This document shows positions 52,587 to 61,395 of a stretch of DNA of 64,000 nucleotides, in pieces. Origin of the DNA: Flavobacterium oncorhynchi (lineage in GTDB: Bacteria > Bacteroidota > Bacteroidia > Flavobacteriales > Flavobacteriaceae); contig NZ_MUHA01000007.1 of NCBI RefSeq assembly GCF_002217355.1, forward strand, positions 99,236-163,235. Reading direction: 5' to 3'. Positions within the stretch are counted from its first letter, which is position 1. Every line of letters begins with the position of its first letter. The notes beneath the pieces were generated by a model that ran no database searches, was not told the origin of the DNA, and saw nothing but the letters and a program-made list of their open reading frames with translations. The position numbers and the translations under genes were made by a program.

Positions 52587-53402
52587 ATGGCAAAAATAAG
52601 CATACTGGGCTGCGGGTGGCTGGGTTTACCTCTGGCTAAAAAACTAATTGAAACAGGAAATTCGGTAAAAGGATCAACAACTTCTGAACATAAACTTTCA
52701 ATTTTAAAAAATGCAGGCATAAATCCTTTTTTAGTTTCGGTTGAGAGCGACGGAATTTCAGAAAGTATAGACGCTTTTTTAGACGGAAACGAAATTTTAA
52801 TTATTGATATTCCGCCCAAATTAAGAGAAAACAAATCTGATTCTTCCGATAAATTTTTTGTCAAAAAAATAGAAAATCTAATTCCCTTTATAGAAAATGC
52901 AGCGATCAAAAAAGTGCTTTTTGTAAGCTCAACTTCTGTATATGGAGATGAAAACAATTTAATTACAGAAGAAACAAACCCAAATCCAGAAACCGAAAGC
53001 GGCCTTCAATTGCTTTTGGCAGAACAGATCCTTCAAAAAAATCAAAATTTCGAGACCACAATACTTCGTTTCGGTGGATTAATTGGGACAGACAGACAAC
53101 CTGTAAAGTTCTTAGCTGGAAAAGAAAATCTTAAAAACCCAGATGCGCCGGTAAATCTTATTCATCAAAATGACTGTATTGGCATAATTGAAGCGATCAT
53201 CACACAATCAAAATGGAATGAAGTTTTTAATGCCGCTGCACCTTTTCACCCTTCACGAAAAGAATATTACACTCAAAAAGCAAAAGAATTGAATTTAGCT
53301 TTGCCGATATTCAGTTCTGAAAAATCAGATATAAAAAAGACTATTTCAAGCGAAAAAATTCAAAACGAATTAAACTATCAATTTAAACTGGAGAATTATT
53401 AA
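52587..53402 (+). CDS. NAD(P)-dependent epimerase/dehydratase-like SDR
   Basis: This 271-aa Rossmann protein has SILGCGWLGLPLAKKLIETG at the start, LFVSSTSVYGDENN (Ser-x-Tyr), RFGGLIGTDR and FNAAAPFHPSRKEYY. It resembles the YeeZ/SDR-a5 group of extended SDRs, whose substrate is unknown. The ATG at 52587-52589 is chosen over a TTG 18 bases upstream. It is a single gene. Confidence 0.88.
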   Translation: MAKISILGCGWLGLPLAKKLIETGNSVKGSTTSEHKLSILKNAGINPFLVSVESDGISESIDAFLDGNEILIIDIPPKLRENKSDSSDKFFVKKIENLIPFIENAAIKKVLFVSSTSVYGDENNLITEETNPNPETESGLQLLLAEQILQKNQNFETTILRFGGLIGTDRQPVKFLAGKENLKNPDAPVNLIHQNDCIGIIEAIITQSKWNEVFNAAAPFHPSRKEYYTQKAKELNLALPIFSSEKSDIKKTISSEKIQNELNYQFKLENY

Positions 53403-53413
53403 AGACGACTAAT

Positions 53414-53476
53414 GTCAGGCTGAGCGAAGTCGTAGTCCTTTTGTTTTTACAAGCCTTCGACTTCGCTCAGGGTGAC
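53414..53476. repeat. GTCAG-CTGAGCGAAGTCG hairpin
   Basis: GTCAGGCTGAGCGAAGTCG (53414-53432) and GCCTTCGACTTCGCTCAG followed by GGTGAC (53453-53476) are inverted copies separated by about 20 bases. They match the pair at 38563 and 38788. The hairpin lies between the epimerase and ogt-like genes and could end transcription. Confidence 0.75.
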
Positions 53477-53546
53477 AATAGTGTAAACTTTACTAACTTT
53501 AGTAAAACGAACAAAAACTTAAATTTCTTATATCACTTATATGGTT

Positions 53547-53554
53547 TAACTTTG
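53547..53554 (+). promoter_or_regulatory. -7 element of the ogt-like gene
   Basis: TAACTTTG (TAnnTTTG) ends 23 bases before the ATG at 53578. Confidence 0.5.
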
Positions 53555-53577
53555 TTTAACGTCTTTTGCAATAAATT

Positions 53578-54054
53578 ATGGAAACAGTTTATATCAATTC
53601 ACCATTAGGAATCACCAAAATTATTGGAGATGAAAATGGTATTTCAGTAATTTCAGTTTCAGATGTTGGCACAAATGAAGTTTCTGAAACAATTCCTGAC
53701 GTTTTGCAAGAAGCCGTTTTGCAGCTTCAAGAATATTTTGAGGGCAAAAGAACCGATTTTGATTTGAAACTAAATCCAAAAGGCACCGAATTCCAGCAAA
53801 AAGTATGGAAATCATTACTTGAAATTCCGTATGGAAAAACGGTGAGTTATATGGATCAAACCAAAAAACTGGGCGATGTAAAAGCGATTCGAGCAGTGGC
53901 TTCGGCAAATGGAAAAAACCCGCTCTGGATTGTAGTTCCCTGTCATCGTGTTATTGGCACAAATGGTTCTTTAACGGGCTATGCCGGCGGATTATCTCGT
54001 AAAAAATGGCTTTTGGAACATGAAAGTCCGAGTACACAACAAAGTTTGTTTTAA
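53578..54054 (+). CDS. ogt: Methylated-DNA--[protein]-cysteine S-methyltransferase
   Basis: This 158-aa suicide DNA-repair protein transfers O6-alkyl groups from guanine to a Cys. The active site WIVVPCHRVIGTNGSLTGYAGGL with PCHR is intact, and FQQKVWKSLLEIPYGKTVSY is the helix-turn-helix DNA-binding region. It is the first of a run with DNA-repair flavour (exonuclease-like and HTH_42 proteins follow). Confidence 0.95.
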   Translation: METVYINSPLGITKIIGDENGISVISVSDVGTNEVSETIPDVLQEAVLQLQEYFEGKRTDFDLKLNPKGTEFQQKVWKSLLEIPYGKTVSYMDQTKKLGDVKAIRAVASANGKNPLWIVVPCHRVIGTNGSLTGYAGGLSRKKWLLEHESPSTQQSLF

Positions 54055-54144
54055 AAAAATAGGTTAATTCTTATATAACGATTGATTTTTGTACTTTTAT
54101 AAATTTAAGAAGTCTAAAAATCTAACATCTAAGATGTCTAAATA

Positions 54145-54858
54145 ATGATTGAAAAAATAAACCTCAACAACATTCTCTTTCTAGATATAGAAACTGTTCC
54201 TGAAGAAGAAAATTTCAATTCGCTTGATGCAGAAATGCAGCTGCTTTGGGATCATAAAACACAATATCAGCGAAAAGACGATTTTACTGCAGAAGAATTT
54301 TACGATCGTGCTGGAATTTGGGCCGAGTTTGGAAAAATCGTCTGTATATCTGTCGGTTATTTTACTATTAAAAGCGACATTCGTAATTTTAGAGTGACTT
54401 CTTTTTTTGGAGAAGAGAAAAAGATCTTGAAAGACTTTAATAATTTATTGAACAATCATTTCAATCAGCCGCAGCATCTTTTGTGCGGACATAATGCAAA
54501 AGAATTTGATATTCCGTTTCTAGCCCGCCGAATGATTATCAACCAAATTGCAATTCCAGACAAACTAAATTTGTTTGGCAAAAAACCTTGGGAAATTGCG
54601 CATTTAGACACTTTAGAATTATGGAAATTTGGCGATTATAAGCATTTTACATCCTTAAAACTACTAACTAAAATTCTAGGCGTTCCATCGCCAAAAGGTG
54701 ATATTGACGGCAGTCAAGTGGCTCATGTGTTTTATGTTGAAAAAGATATTGATCGAATTGTAACGTATTGCGAAAAAGATACGATTGCCGTTGCACAGAT
54801 TTTTCTTCGTCTGCGTCGTGAAGATTTATTGATTGACGATGAAATTATTCACGTTTAA
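54145..54858 (+). CDS. Predicted PolB-type 3'-5' exonuclease
   Basis: This 237-aa RNase H-like exonuclease has the ExoI motif NILFLDIETVPEE (Asp-Glu), ExoII-like LLCGHNAKEFDIPFLARRMI and ExoIII-like IVTYCEKDTIAVAQIFLR (Tyr-x3-Asp). It matches the PF10108-type stand-alone PolB exonucleases in layout. It lies 90 bp after ogt and 52 bp before the HTH_42 gene. Proofreading or repair trimming is plausible but not shown. Confidence 0.88.
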   Translation: MIEKINLNNILFLDIETVPEEENFNSLDAEMQLLWDHKTQYQRKDDFTAEEFYDRAGIWAEFGKIVCISVGYFTIKSDIRNFRVTSFFGEEKKILKDFNNLLNNHFNQPQHLLCGHNAKEFDIPFLARRMIINQIAIPDKLNLFGKKPWEIAHLDTLELWKFGDYKHFTSLKLLTKILGVPSPKGDIDGSQVAHVFYVEKDIDRIVTYCEKDTIAVAQIFLRLRREDLLIDDEIIHV

Positions 54859-54910
54859 TTTTAAGGCACAAAGGTGCAGAGGTGCAAAGTTTATTTTGAT
54901 ATTTTAAAAA

Positions 54911-55984
54911 ATGATTCATTCAGAAATTTCACATCACCGTCTTGTTTCTCAAAAATTGCATAAAACAACTAAATGTTCTCCACAAGAAATTGTACACTAT
55001 TTAGGTGCGATGCAAGCTCAAGATTATGCCATGGCAAAATGGGCTGTGGGATCTCGATGTGATGCATCTGAAAAGGAAATTGAAGAAACCGTAAATTCTG
55101 GCAAGATTATCAGAACCCATATTTTAAGACCAACTTGGCATTTTGTTTCAGCAGATGATATTTATTGGATGCTTGATCTTTCAGCACCGCAAGTAAAAAA
55201 ATTCACTGCTTCAGCCGCAAAAAAATATGGTTTTGATTCCAAAAAACTAGATCAGATTAATACTTCGATCGAAAAACTATTGGCGGGAAACAATCATTTG
55301 ACACGAGATGAAATAATGCAGGAACTAGATATTAAAAAAACTTCGAAAGAAGATTTTCTAAGTGCCGCAATTATGATGAATGCAGAACTCGATGGTTTGG
55401 TTTGTAACGGAAAAATGAATGGCAAACAAATTACGTATGCACTTCTTGAAGAACGTGTTGAACGACCAAATACTAAACTAACAAAAGAAGAGGGACTGGC
55501 AAAACTAGCAAAACGTTATTTCGAAAGTCATGGCCCGGCAACTTTACTAGATTTTTCGTGGTGGTCTGGTTTTTCGCCTACAGTCTGCAAATTGGCGATT
55601 CATTCAATCGCATCAGAATTGAATTCAGTTGAAATTGAAAATCAAACTTATTGGTTGGGTTCTGATCTTTCTAATGAGAATATCTTTCGCGAAAGCGTAC
55701 ATTTTCTTCCTGCTTTTGATGAAATTCTCATTTCGTATAAAACTCGCGAAGCTTCAATTTTAGTAGAGCATCAAACTAAAGCTTTTACCAATAACGGTAT
55801 CTTTAAACCCATAATTATGGAAAACGGAAAGGTTATTGGAACATGGAAAAGAACGATCAAAAGAGATCACGCAAAAATTGAAACTCTGTTTTTTAATGAA
55901 ATTAAAAACTCAAAAAAAGAAATACTCTTTGAAGCAATTAAGCCTTTTGAAAATTACCTCGAGACTAAAATTATCATTGAATAA
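54911..55984 (+). CDS. HTH_42 winged-helix protein (AlkZ/YcaQ-like)
   Basis: This 357-aa protein is built of tandem winged-helix domains of the PF06224 type: HHRLVSQKLHKT, IVHYLGAMQAQDYAMAKWAVG, ILRPTWHFVSADDIYWML, FESHGPATLLDFSWWSGFSP and GTWKRTIKRDHAKIETLFF. The Gln-x-Gln in MQAQD is where AlkZ-type DNA glycosylases have their catalytic residues. Those enzymes remove bulky or crosslinked bases; activity here is inference from motif and position beside ogt. Confidence 0.82.
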   Translation: MIHSEISHHRLVSQKLHKTTKCSPQEIVHYLGAMQAQDYAMAKWAVGSRCDASEKEIEETVNSGKIIRTHILRPTWHFVSADDIYWMLDLSAPQVKKFTASAAKKYGFDSKKLDQINTSIEKLLAGNNHLTRDEIMQELDIKKTSKEDFLSAAIMMNAELDGLVCNGKMNGKQITYALLEERVERPNTKLTKEEGLAKLAKRYFESHGPATLLDFSWWSGFSPTVCKLAIHSIASELNSVEIENQTYWLGSDLSNENIFRESVHFLPAFDEILISYKTREASILVEHQTKAFTNNGIFKPIIMENGKVIGTWKRTIKRDHAKIETLFFNEIKNSKKEILFEAIKPFENYLETKIIIE

Positions 55985-56095
55985 ATCATAATTTCACTAA
56001 ATGATTATTAGTTGTGAGAGATACTTTTGTTTCGATTATAAAATCTTTGTGCATTTTATCCCTAAATAATTACATTTACAAAAAAAAGCAGCATT

Positions 56096-57535
56096 ATGGT
56101 ATTAAGTAGATTCTGGTTAGTCATTTTTATTTCTTCGATTGTCTTTATTGTAGTCAGTTTATTTACTGCCAATACTTATACTATTGATTCTGTCTTAAAT
56201 GGAAAGAAAGATGATCCAATTTTAATTTCAGAAAAATACATTGAGCAGCTTCCTGCTTTTATCAAGGACAGTATTAAAAAAGCGCCAGATCAAACGATGA
56301 TTATCAATCGTGATACGCTTAATGCTGACACAACTTATGTTTATAAAAACAAAACGGTAAAAATTTTCAGCGGTCTTCAAAAATCGGATGGTTTACTTCC
56401 AACTTGTAAAACGACTTTACTTGATTTAATTCTGCCTCTTATGGCATATCTAGCCTTTTTCTGCGGATTAATGGAACTTTTAATTGTTTCTGGAGCATCT
56501 GGAAGACTGGCTAAAGTATTAAGTCCTGTATTTGTAAAGGTATTTCCGAGTATTCCTAAAAACCATCCCTCAATATCTTATATGACTTTAAACTTTGCTG
56601 CTAATTTCTTAGGATTAGATTCGGCTGCAACTCCATTTGGACTTAAAGCTATGGAAAGTTTACAGGAAATAAACCCTGACAAAGACAAGGCGAGCGATGC
56701 ACAAATTATGTTTATGTGTCTTCACGCTTCTGGGTTAACATTAATTGCGACTTCTATTATTGGATATCGTGCAGCAGCTAATGCAACTAATCCAACTGAT
56801 GTTATGCTGCCTTGTATCATTACATCTTTCATTGGTACAATTGCAGCTTTTTTAATTGTGGGAATTAAACAAAAAATCAATTTTAAAAGCGCTTCTCTTC
56901 TTATCGTATTAATGGGATTAATTGCTGCTATCGTTGGTTTGCTGATGTATGTAAATCATTTAGATTTAATTGGAAAAAACTACTTTACTTCTAATCTTTC
57001 AGGTCTGATATTGATTGCAATTATTGCTTTTACTTTGATTTTTTCATTCATTCACGAGAAAAAATTTACGGATGCCAATACAACTGTTTTTGAAACATTT
57101 GTAGTTGGTGCAAACAATGGTGTAAAAACTGGTGTTACTATTTTTCCTTATGTACTGGGTATGTTAGTTGCTATTTCTTTATTCAGAAACAGTGGTTTAT
57201 TTGAAATTATAAGTAATGGAATTGCCTTTGTATTCTCGAATATGGGCGTGAGTAAAGAAATCACAAATGCTCTGCCTGTAGCAATGCTTCGTCCATTTAG
57301 CTCAGCAGGATCTCGAGGATTTTTGATTGATTCTATGAATACTTTTGGAGCAGATTCATTGACGGCTAGATTAAGCAGTATTTTTCAATGCAGCGCCGAA
57401 AGTACTTTTTATGTAATTGCCGTTTACTTTGGGTCTGTCAATATCAAAAACACACGTTATGCTTTGGGAACAATGCTTTTGGTTGATTTGATTTGTGTGA
57501 TTACAGCGATTTTTGTAGCTACATGGTTTTTTTAA
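56096..57535 (+). CDS. Nucleoside recognition (SpmA/SpmB-type) membrane protein
   Basis: This 479-aa inner-membrane protein starts with one helix, then has a hydrophilic insert (about 25-105, with a Lys/Asp-rich stretch). Two Gate/nucleoside-recognition halves follow, equal to fused SpmA and SpmB: LMAYLAFFCGLMELLIVSGAS, MTLNFAANFLGLDSAATPFG, MFMCLHASGLTLIATSIIG, then PVAMLRPFSSAGSRGFLID and FQCSAESTFYVIAVYFGS. The transported or sensed ligand is unknown. It is probably followed by co-transcribed unknown genes. Confidence 0.88.
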   Translation: MVLSRFWLVIFISSIVFIVVSLFTANTYTIDSVLNGKKDDPILISEKYIEQLPAFIKDSIKKAPDQTMIINRDTLNADTTYVYKNKTVKIFSGLQKSDGLLPTCKTTLLDLILPLMAYLAFFCGLMELLIVSGASGRLAKVLSPVFVKVFPSIPKNHPSISYMTLNFAANFLGLDSAATPFGLKAMESLQEINPDKDKASDAQIMFMCLHASGLTLIATSIIGYRAAANATNPTDVMLPCIITSFIGTIAAFLIVGIKQKINFKSASLLIVLMGLIAAIVGLLMYVNHLDLIGKNYFTSNLSGLILIAIIAFTLIFSFIHEKKFTDANTTVFETFVVGANNGVKTGVTIFPYVLGMLVAISLFRNSGLFEIISNGIAFVFSNMGVSKEITNALPVAMLRPFSSAGSRGFLIDSMNTFGADSLTARLSSIFQCSAESTFYVIAVYFGSVNIKNTRYALGTMLLVDLICVITAIFVATWFF

Positions 57536-57562
57536 TTCTCCTTTAATCAAATTAATATAAGT

Positions 57563-58216
57563 ATGTTTAAAAGATTCTTCAGCAAAAAAAAGGAAATTGA
57601 AACTATCGAAAAAAATAAGCCCGAAGAGGTTAAAACTATAGAAGAAATTAAAATTGAAGAGAATAAATTCGAACCCAATAAAATTGATTGGCTGATAAAC
57701 GATTCTATACTGACTTTTATGCCACGTGAATTGTATATGCATTATTGGGATAATAATACTGAGAAAAATCTTCAAGATCCTTCTTGGCAAAATCAGGGTA
57801 TCTTTTTTTGGGATAACAATGAACCTTTCGAAAAAAAATCTCTACCTGATTTTTTTGAGAATTTTGAAAAAAAACAATTTATCTTTAATACTGTTCCAGA
57901 TTATATTTCGATGGTATCTGCAAAAGCAATTCCGTGGTTTGGGATGCCTGGTGGAGGTGATAAACTTTCTCTAAGATATGAAGATAATTCAATTACGTTG
58001 GAAGAAGCTCATAAACTGAACATTATAAATTATATTGAAATTATAGAATTAAATTATGAAAACCTAAGCGTTCTTAATGATCGCGACAATTATTATTTTC
58101 TAATTAATCCTAATGAAGTTAAATTCCAAAATCAACTTTTTTACCTCAACGGAGAAAGTATTTCGTTAGCCGAACTTTATCAAAAAAAGAAATTATTCGT
58201 TATAGCCCTAAAATAA
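57563..58216 (+). CDS. Hypothetical protein, 217 aa
   Basis: This is a soluble, acidic/Lys-rich protein with a highly charged N-terminus (FSKKKEIETIEKNKPEEVK) and a globular part containing MPRELYMHYWDNNTEK and IPWFGMPGGGDKLSLRYED. I do not recognise it. Short spacers on both sides (27 and 15 bp) suggest an operon with the SpmA/B-type gene and the following lipoprotein. Confidence 0.6.
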   Translation: MFKRFFSKKKEIETIEKNKPEEVKTIEEIKIEENKFEPNKIDWLINDSILTFMPRELYMHYWDNNTEKNLQDPSWQNQGIFFWDNNEPFEKKSLPDFFENFEKKQFIFNTVPDYISMVSAKAIPWFGMPGGGDKLSLRYEDNSITLEEAHKLNIINYIEIIELNYENLSVLNDRDNYYFLINPNEVKFQNQLFYLNGESISLAELYQKKKLFVIALK

Positions 58217-58231
58217 TATCGATTTAAAATA

Positions 58232-58960
58232 ATGAAACCACAAGCTCTTTTATTTTTACTGCTTTTAATAAGCTGTCAAAAACCAAAACCTGAAACGCAA
58301 CTCACAAGTACAACTGCAGAACCCAAGACAGAAACAACTGCTGCAAAAGAACATTTTCTAAAAACAGATACCATTTCAATTTCTGAAGGGGAAGAAAACT
58401 CAAAAACCAATTTTATTTTAGCTCATCTATTAAATCAAACGGCAGATAAAGACAGCATTGTAACTTCAAAATACCGTCTTGATTTCTATGTAAATAAAAC
58501 TAAAGTCACCGATTCAAAAATTTCAATTAACGGCGTTGATAAAGGGTCTGAATGGGGAGCAACATATGGATTAAATTCTACGGCTTCCAAAAACTCTCCT
58601 TTTGTTCGAATTACTTTTGGGTATCCTGCCTGCGGTTACAGCCAAAATAATTATTTGTTTTATTTAAAAAACAGTGACTTACAACTGGTTCATGAATGGG
58701 ATTCTATGCTCGATGGCGGTTGGGGAAGCTGGGTTGAATTTGACAATCCTAATGCGAAATCTAATCCTGAATCTTTTTATTGTAAAACCGTAACCTATTT
58801 CCCTGAAGACGATAATGACGATATGGGAACCGTTTCACATTATGACTCTATTGCTTTTCGCTTAACTGGCAATCATTGGAAAAAACAATTAGTTTCTGCC
58901 AAAGACAAGGTTTATTTCGAGAAAAAAGTATCGTTTGACGAATTTCACAAACGAGAATAA
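58232..58960 (+). CDS. Hypothetical lipoprotein, 242 aa
   Basis: The lipobox is in LLFLLLLISCQKPKP (Cys about 15), followed by a Thr/Lys-rich linker. A globular domain shows FVRITFGYPACGYSQNNYLF and WDSMLDGGWGSWVEFDNPN. There is no family I recognise. It starts 15 bp after the previous gene. Confidence 0.65.
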   Translation: MKPQALLFLLLLISCQKPKPETQLTSTTAEPKTETTAAKEHFLKTDTISISEGEENSKTNFILAHLLNQTADKDSIVTSKYRLDFYVNKTKVTDSKISINGVDKGSEWGATYGLNSTASKNSPFVRITFGYPACGYSQNNYLFYLKNSDLQLVHEWDSMLDGGWGSWVEFDNPNAKSNPESFYCKTVTYFPEDDNDDMGTVSHYDSIAFRLTGNHWKKQLVSAKDKVYFEKKVSFDEFHKRE

Positions 58961-59009
58961 ACACTCAAAAACAAGTCTTATTCAAATTCTTTCTTAGGTA
59001 AATAATTTC

Positions 59010-59017
59010 TAACTTTG
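59010..59017 (+). promoter_or_regulatory. -7 element of the fumarase gene
   Basis: TAACTTTG (TAnnTTTG) ends 14 bases before the ATG at 59032. Confidence 0.5.
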
Positions 59018-59031
59018 TAAAAAACAAAGCA

Positions 59032-60636
59032 ATGATTGATTTTATATACCAAGATCCTTATCCTATTTTAAAGGATGATACGCAATACCGCAAAATCACT
59101 TCTGATTTTGTAAAAGTGGAACAATTTGGAGAACGTGAAGTTCTTACTGTTGACCCAAAAGGTTTAGAGTTATTGGCTGAAGAAGCTTTAACTGATGTTT
59201 CGTTTATGCTTAGAACGACGCATTTAAAGAAATTAAGAAAAATCCTTGACGATCCTGAAGCTACAGATAATGATCGTTTTGTGGCTTACAATTTACTTCA
59301 AAATGCTTCTGTTGCTGCCGAAGGACAGTTGCCAAGCTGCCAAGATACCGGAACTGCTATTGTAATGGCAAAAAAAGGTGAAAGCATTTTTACTGGTGTT
59401 GATGATGCAGAATGGTTGAGTAAAGGAATTTTTAATACCTATCAAAAACGTAACTTACGTTATTCGCAGATCGTTCCAATTTCGATGTTTGAAGAAAAGA
59501 ATTCAGGTTCAAATCTTCCGGCTCAAATTGATATTTATGCTAAAAAAGGAGCTTCTTACGAATTCTTATTTATGGCAAAAGGCGGAGGTTCTGCAAATAA
59601 AACGTATTTATACCAACAAACTAAATCTTTATTAAACGATAAATCTTTAGATGCTTTTATCCGCACTAAGATTAAAGATTTAGGAACTTCAGCTTGTCCG
59701 CCATACCATTTAGCTTTGGTTATTGGAGGAACTTCTGCTGAAGCGAATTTAAGCGCTGTTAAAAAGGCTTCTGCAGGCTATTATGACCATTTACCAACTT
59801 CAGGAAACATGGCTGGTCAGGCGTTTCGCGATCACGAATGGGAAGAACGTGTACAGCAAATTTGCCAAGAAAGTGCAATTGGCGCTCAATTTGGAGGAAA
59901 ATATTTTACACATGATGTTCGTGTAATTCGTTTACCTCGTCACGCTGCTTCTTGCCCAGTTGGATTAGGAGTTTCTTGTTCTGCAGACAGAAATATCAAA
60001 GGAAAAATTACGAAAGACGGAATTTTTGTTGAGCAACTAGAAGTGAACCCAAAACAATTTTTACCAGAAACAGCTCCGCATTTAGAAGCTCCGGTTGAAA
60101 TTGACTTAAATCAGCCAATGGCAGATATGCTGGCAAAACTATCTCAATATCCTATCAAAACACGTTTAAAGTTAAACGGAACTGTAATTGTAGCACGTGA
60201 TATTGCACATGCTAAAATTAAAGAAATGCTTGAAGAAGGAAAACCAATGCCGGAATATTTTAAAAACCATCCAGTTTATTATGCTGGACCAGCGAAAACA
60301 CCAGAAGGAATGCCTTCAGGAAGTTTTGGTCCAACTACGGCTGGTCGTATGGATGTTTATGTGGATGAATTTCAAAAACATGGCGGAAGCATGATTATGC
60401 TTGCAAAAGGAAACCGAACTAAACAAGTTACTGATGCTTGTCATAAATACGGTGGATTCTATTTAGGTTCGATTGGCGGACCAGCAGCTATTTTGGCTCA
60501 AGATAATATTCTAAAAGTAGAAGTTGTTGATTTTGAAGAATTAGGAATGGAAGCAGTTCGAAAAATCACCGTTAAAGATTTCCCAGCTTTTATTATCACT
60601 GATGATAAAGGAAATGACTTCTTTGAAAATTTATAA
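59032..60636 (+). CDS. fum: Class I fumarate hydratase
   Basis: This 534-aa oxygen-sensitive [4Fe-4S] fumarase converts fumarate to malate in the TCA cycle. Cluster cysteines are seen in [15 protein letters not shown] (about 104), [20 protein letters not shown] (about 223) and [19 protein letters not shown] (about 310). The C-terminal beta domain (from about 370) has [16 protein letters not shown] and [15 protein letters not shown]. The length is standard for FumA/B. A perfect hairpin follows. Confidence 0.96.
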   Translation: MIDFIYQDPYPILKDDTQYRKITSDFVKVEQFGEREVLTVDPKGLELLAEEALTDVSFMLRTTHLKKLRKILDDPEATDNDRFVAYNLLQNASVAAEGQLPSCQDTGTAIVMAKKGESIFTGVDDAEWLSKGIFNTYQKRNLRYSQIVPISMFEEKNSGSNLPAQIDIYAKKGASYEFLFMAKGGGSANKTYLYQQTKSLLNDKSLDAFIRTKIKDLGTSACPPYHLALVIGGTSAEANLSAVKKASAGYYDHLPTSGNMAGQAFRDHEWEERVQQICQESAIGAQFGGKYFTHDVRVIRLPRHAASCPVGLGVSCSADRNIKGKITKDGIFVEQLEVNPKQFLPETAPHLEAPVEIDLNQPMADMLAKLSQYPIKTRLKLNGTVIVARDIAHAKIKEMLEEGKPMPEYFKNHPVYYAGPAKTPEGMPSGSFGPTTAGRMDVYVDEFQKHGGSMIMLAKGNRTKQVTDACHKYGGFYLGSIGGPAAILAQDNILKVEVVDFEELGMEAVRKITVKDFPAFIITDDKGNDFFENL

Positions 60637-60645
60637 TTTTTTTTA

Positions 60646-60680
60646 GATGCTAAGGAACTAAGGTTCTGAGCTGCTAAGAT
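60646..60680. repeat. CTAAGG/TTCTGAG dispersed repeat copy
   Basis: GATGCTAAGGAACTAAGG, then TTCTGAGCTGCTAAG. It matches 12707-12748 and the reverse complement of 12899-12933, and lies between the fumarase stop and its terminator. Confidence 0.6.
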
Positions 60681-60690
60681 TTTAAATAAA

Positions 60691-60719
60691 AGAAACCGCC
60701 AATTGGCGGTTTCTTTTTT
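60691..60719 (+). terminator. Fumarase terminator
   Basis: AGAAACCGCCAA (60691-60702) and TTGGCGGTTTCT (60703-60714) form a perfect palindrome followed by Ts. Confidence 0.9.
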
Positions 60720-60760
60720 ACTATAACTTAAAGGTGTGTAGCCTTTTATGATTTTCTTTT

Positions 60761-60790
60761 GTGACTCTGAGCCTTTACAACTTTGAACCT
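60761..60790. repeat. CTTTGAACC repeat copy
   Basis: GTGACTCTGAGCCTTTACAA followed by CTTTGAACCT resembles the repeats at 34430-34470 and 52549-52577. Confidence 0.4.
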
Positions 60791-60794
60791 AAAA

Positions 60795-61295
60795 CTAAGC
60801 ACTTTTATCTTCTTTTTCGAAAGCTATAAAATGAGAAACTTTTCCTTTTAGATTATAAACAGGTATTGCATCAATGTTGCATTTGTAAACTTTTCCGTCT
60901 TTTTTATAGTTTTTAAGGGTTTTATTGAATGGAACTTGCTGTTGTATTGCTTCTCTTATTTCATTTAAAACCACTTTTGATGTAGCGGGTCCTTGAAACA
61001 TTTTTGGTGTTTTTCCTAAAACTTCATCTTCTGTATATCCAGTCATTTTTTTAATTCCATTTGAAGCAAAAATAATTTTCAAATTCAAATCTGTAACCAA
61101 AACAACTTCCTTTGTAATACGCTCTTCGATATCAAAGTTTTCCTGATTCCAGACGAACTGACTGGAGATTTTATTCATTCTTTTTAAGTCTGCAAGAAAT
61201 GCTTTGAGCTCTCTAAAATACTCACAATGAAAATCCCACGCCAAAATAGGAACTGAATTACGATCCGAAGTCTCCTCAGATAAGTTTGTTTTCAT
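60795..61295 (-). CDS. PAS domain protein
   Basis: This 166-aa cytoplasmic protein has a single PAS domain (about 60-160): VVLVTDLNLKIIFASNGIKKMTGY, DEVLGKTPKMFQGPATSKVVLNEIR, NYKKDGKVYKCNIDAIPVYNLKG. The GKTPKMFQG stretch aligns with the flavin-binding GxNCRFLQ motif of LOV domains, but the photoactive Cys is absent. No output domain is attached. It may regulate a partner protein in trans. The gene is leftward, between fumarase and dinB. Confidence 0.85.
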   Translation of the reverse strand: MKTNLSEETSDRNSVPILAWDFHCEYFRELKAFLADLKRMNKISSQFVWNQENFDIEERITKEVVLVTDLNLKIIFASNGIKKMTGYTEDEVLGKTPKMFQGPATSKVVLNEIREAIQQQVPFNKTLKNYKKDGKVYKCNIDAIPVYNLKGKVSHFIAFEKEDKSA

Positions 61296-61328
61296 GCTCA
61301 GATATTTGATTTTATCTAAATTTCAACT

Positions 61329-61336
61329 CAAATATA
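61329..61336 (-). promoter_or_regulatory. -7 element of the PAS gene
   Basis: The minus strand reads TATATTTG, 33 bases upstream of the ATG. Confidence 0.45.
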
Positions 61337-61395
61337 AGAAGAAAATTCATCACAAATAAAGAAACAAAAACAATTTTAATCAATTATTAATCTTC

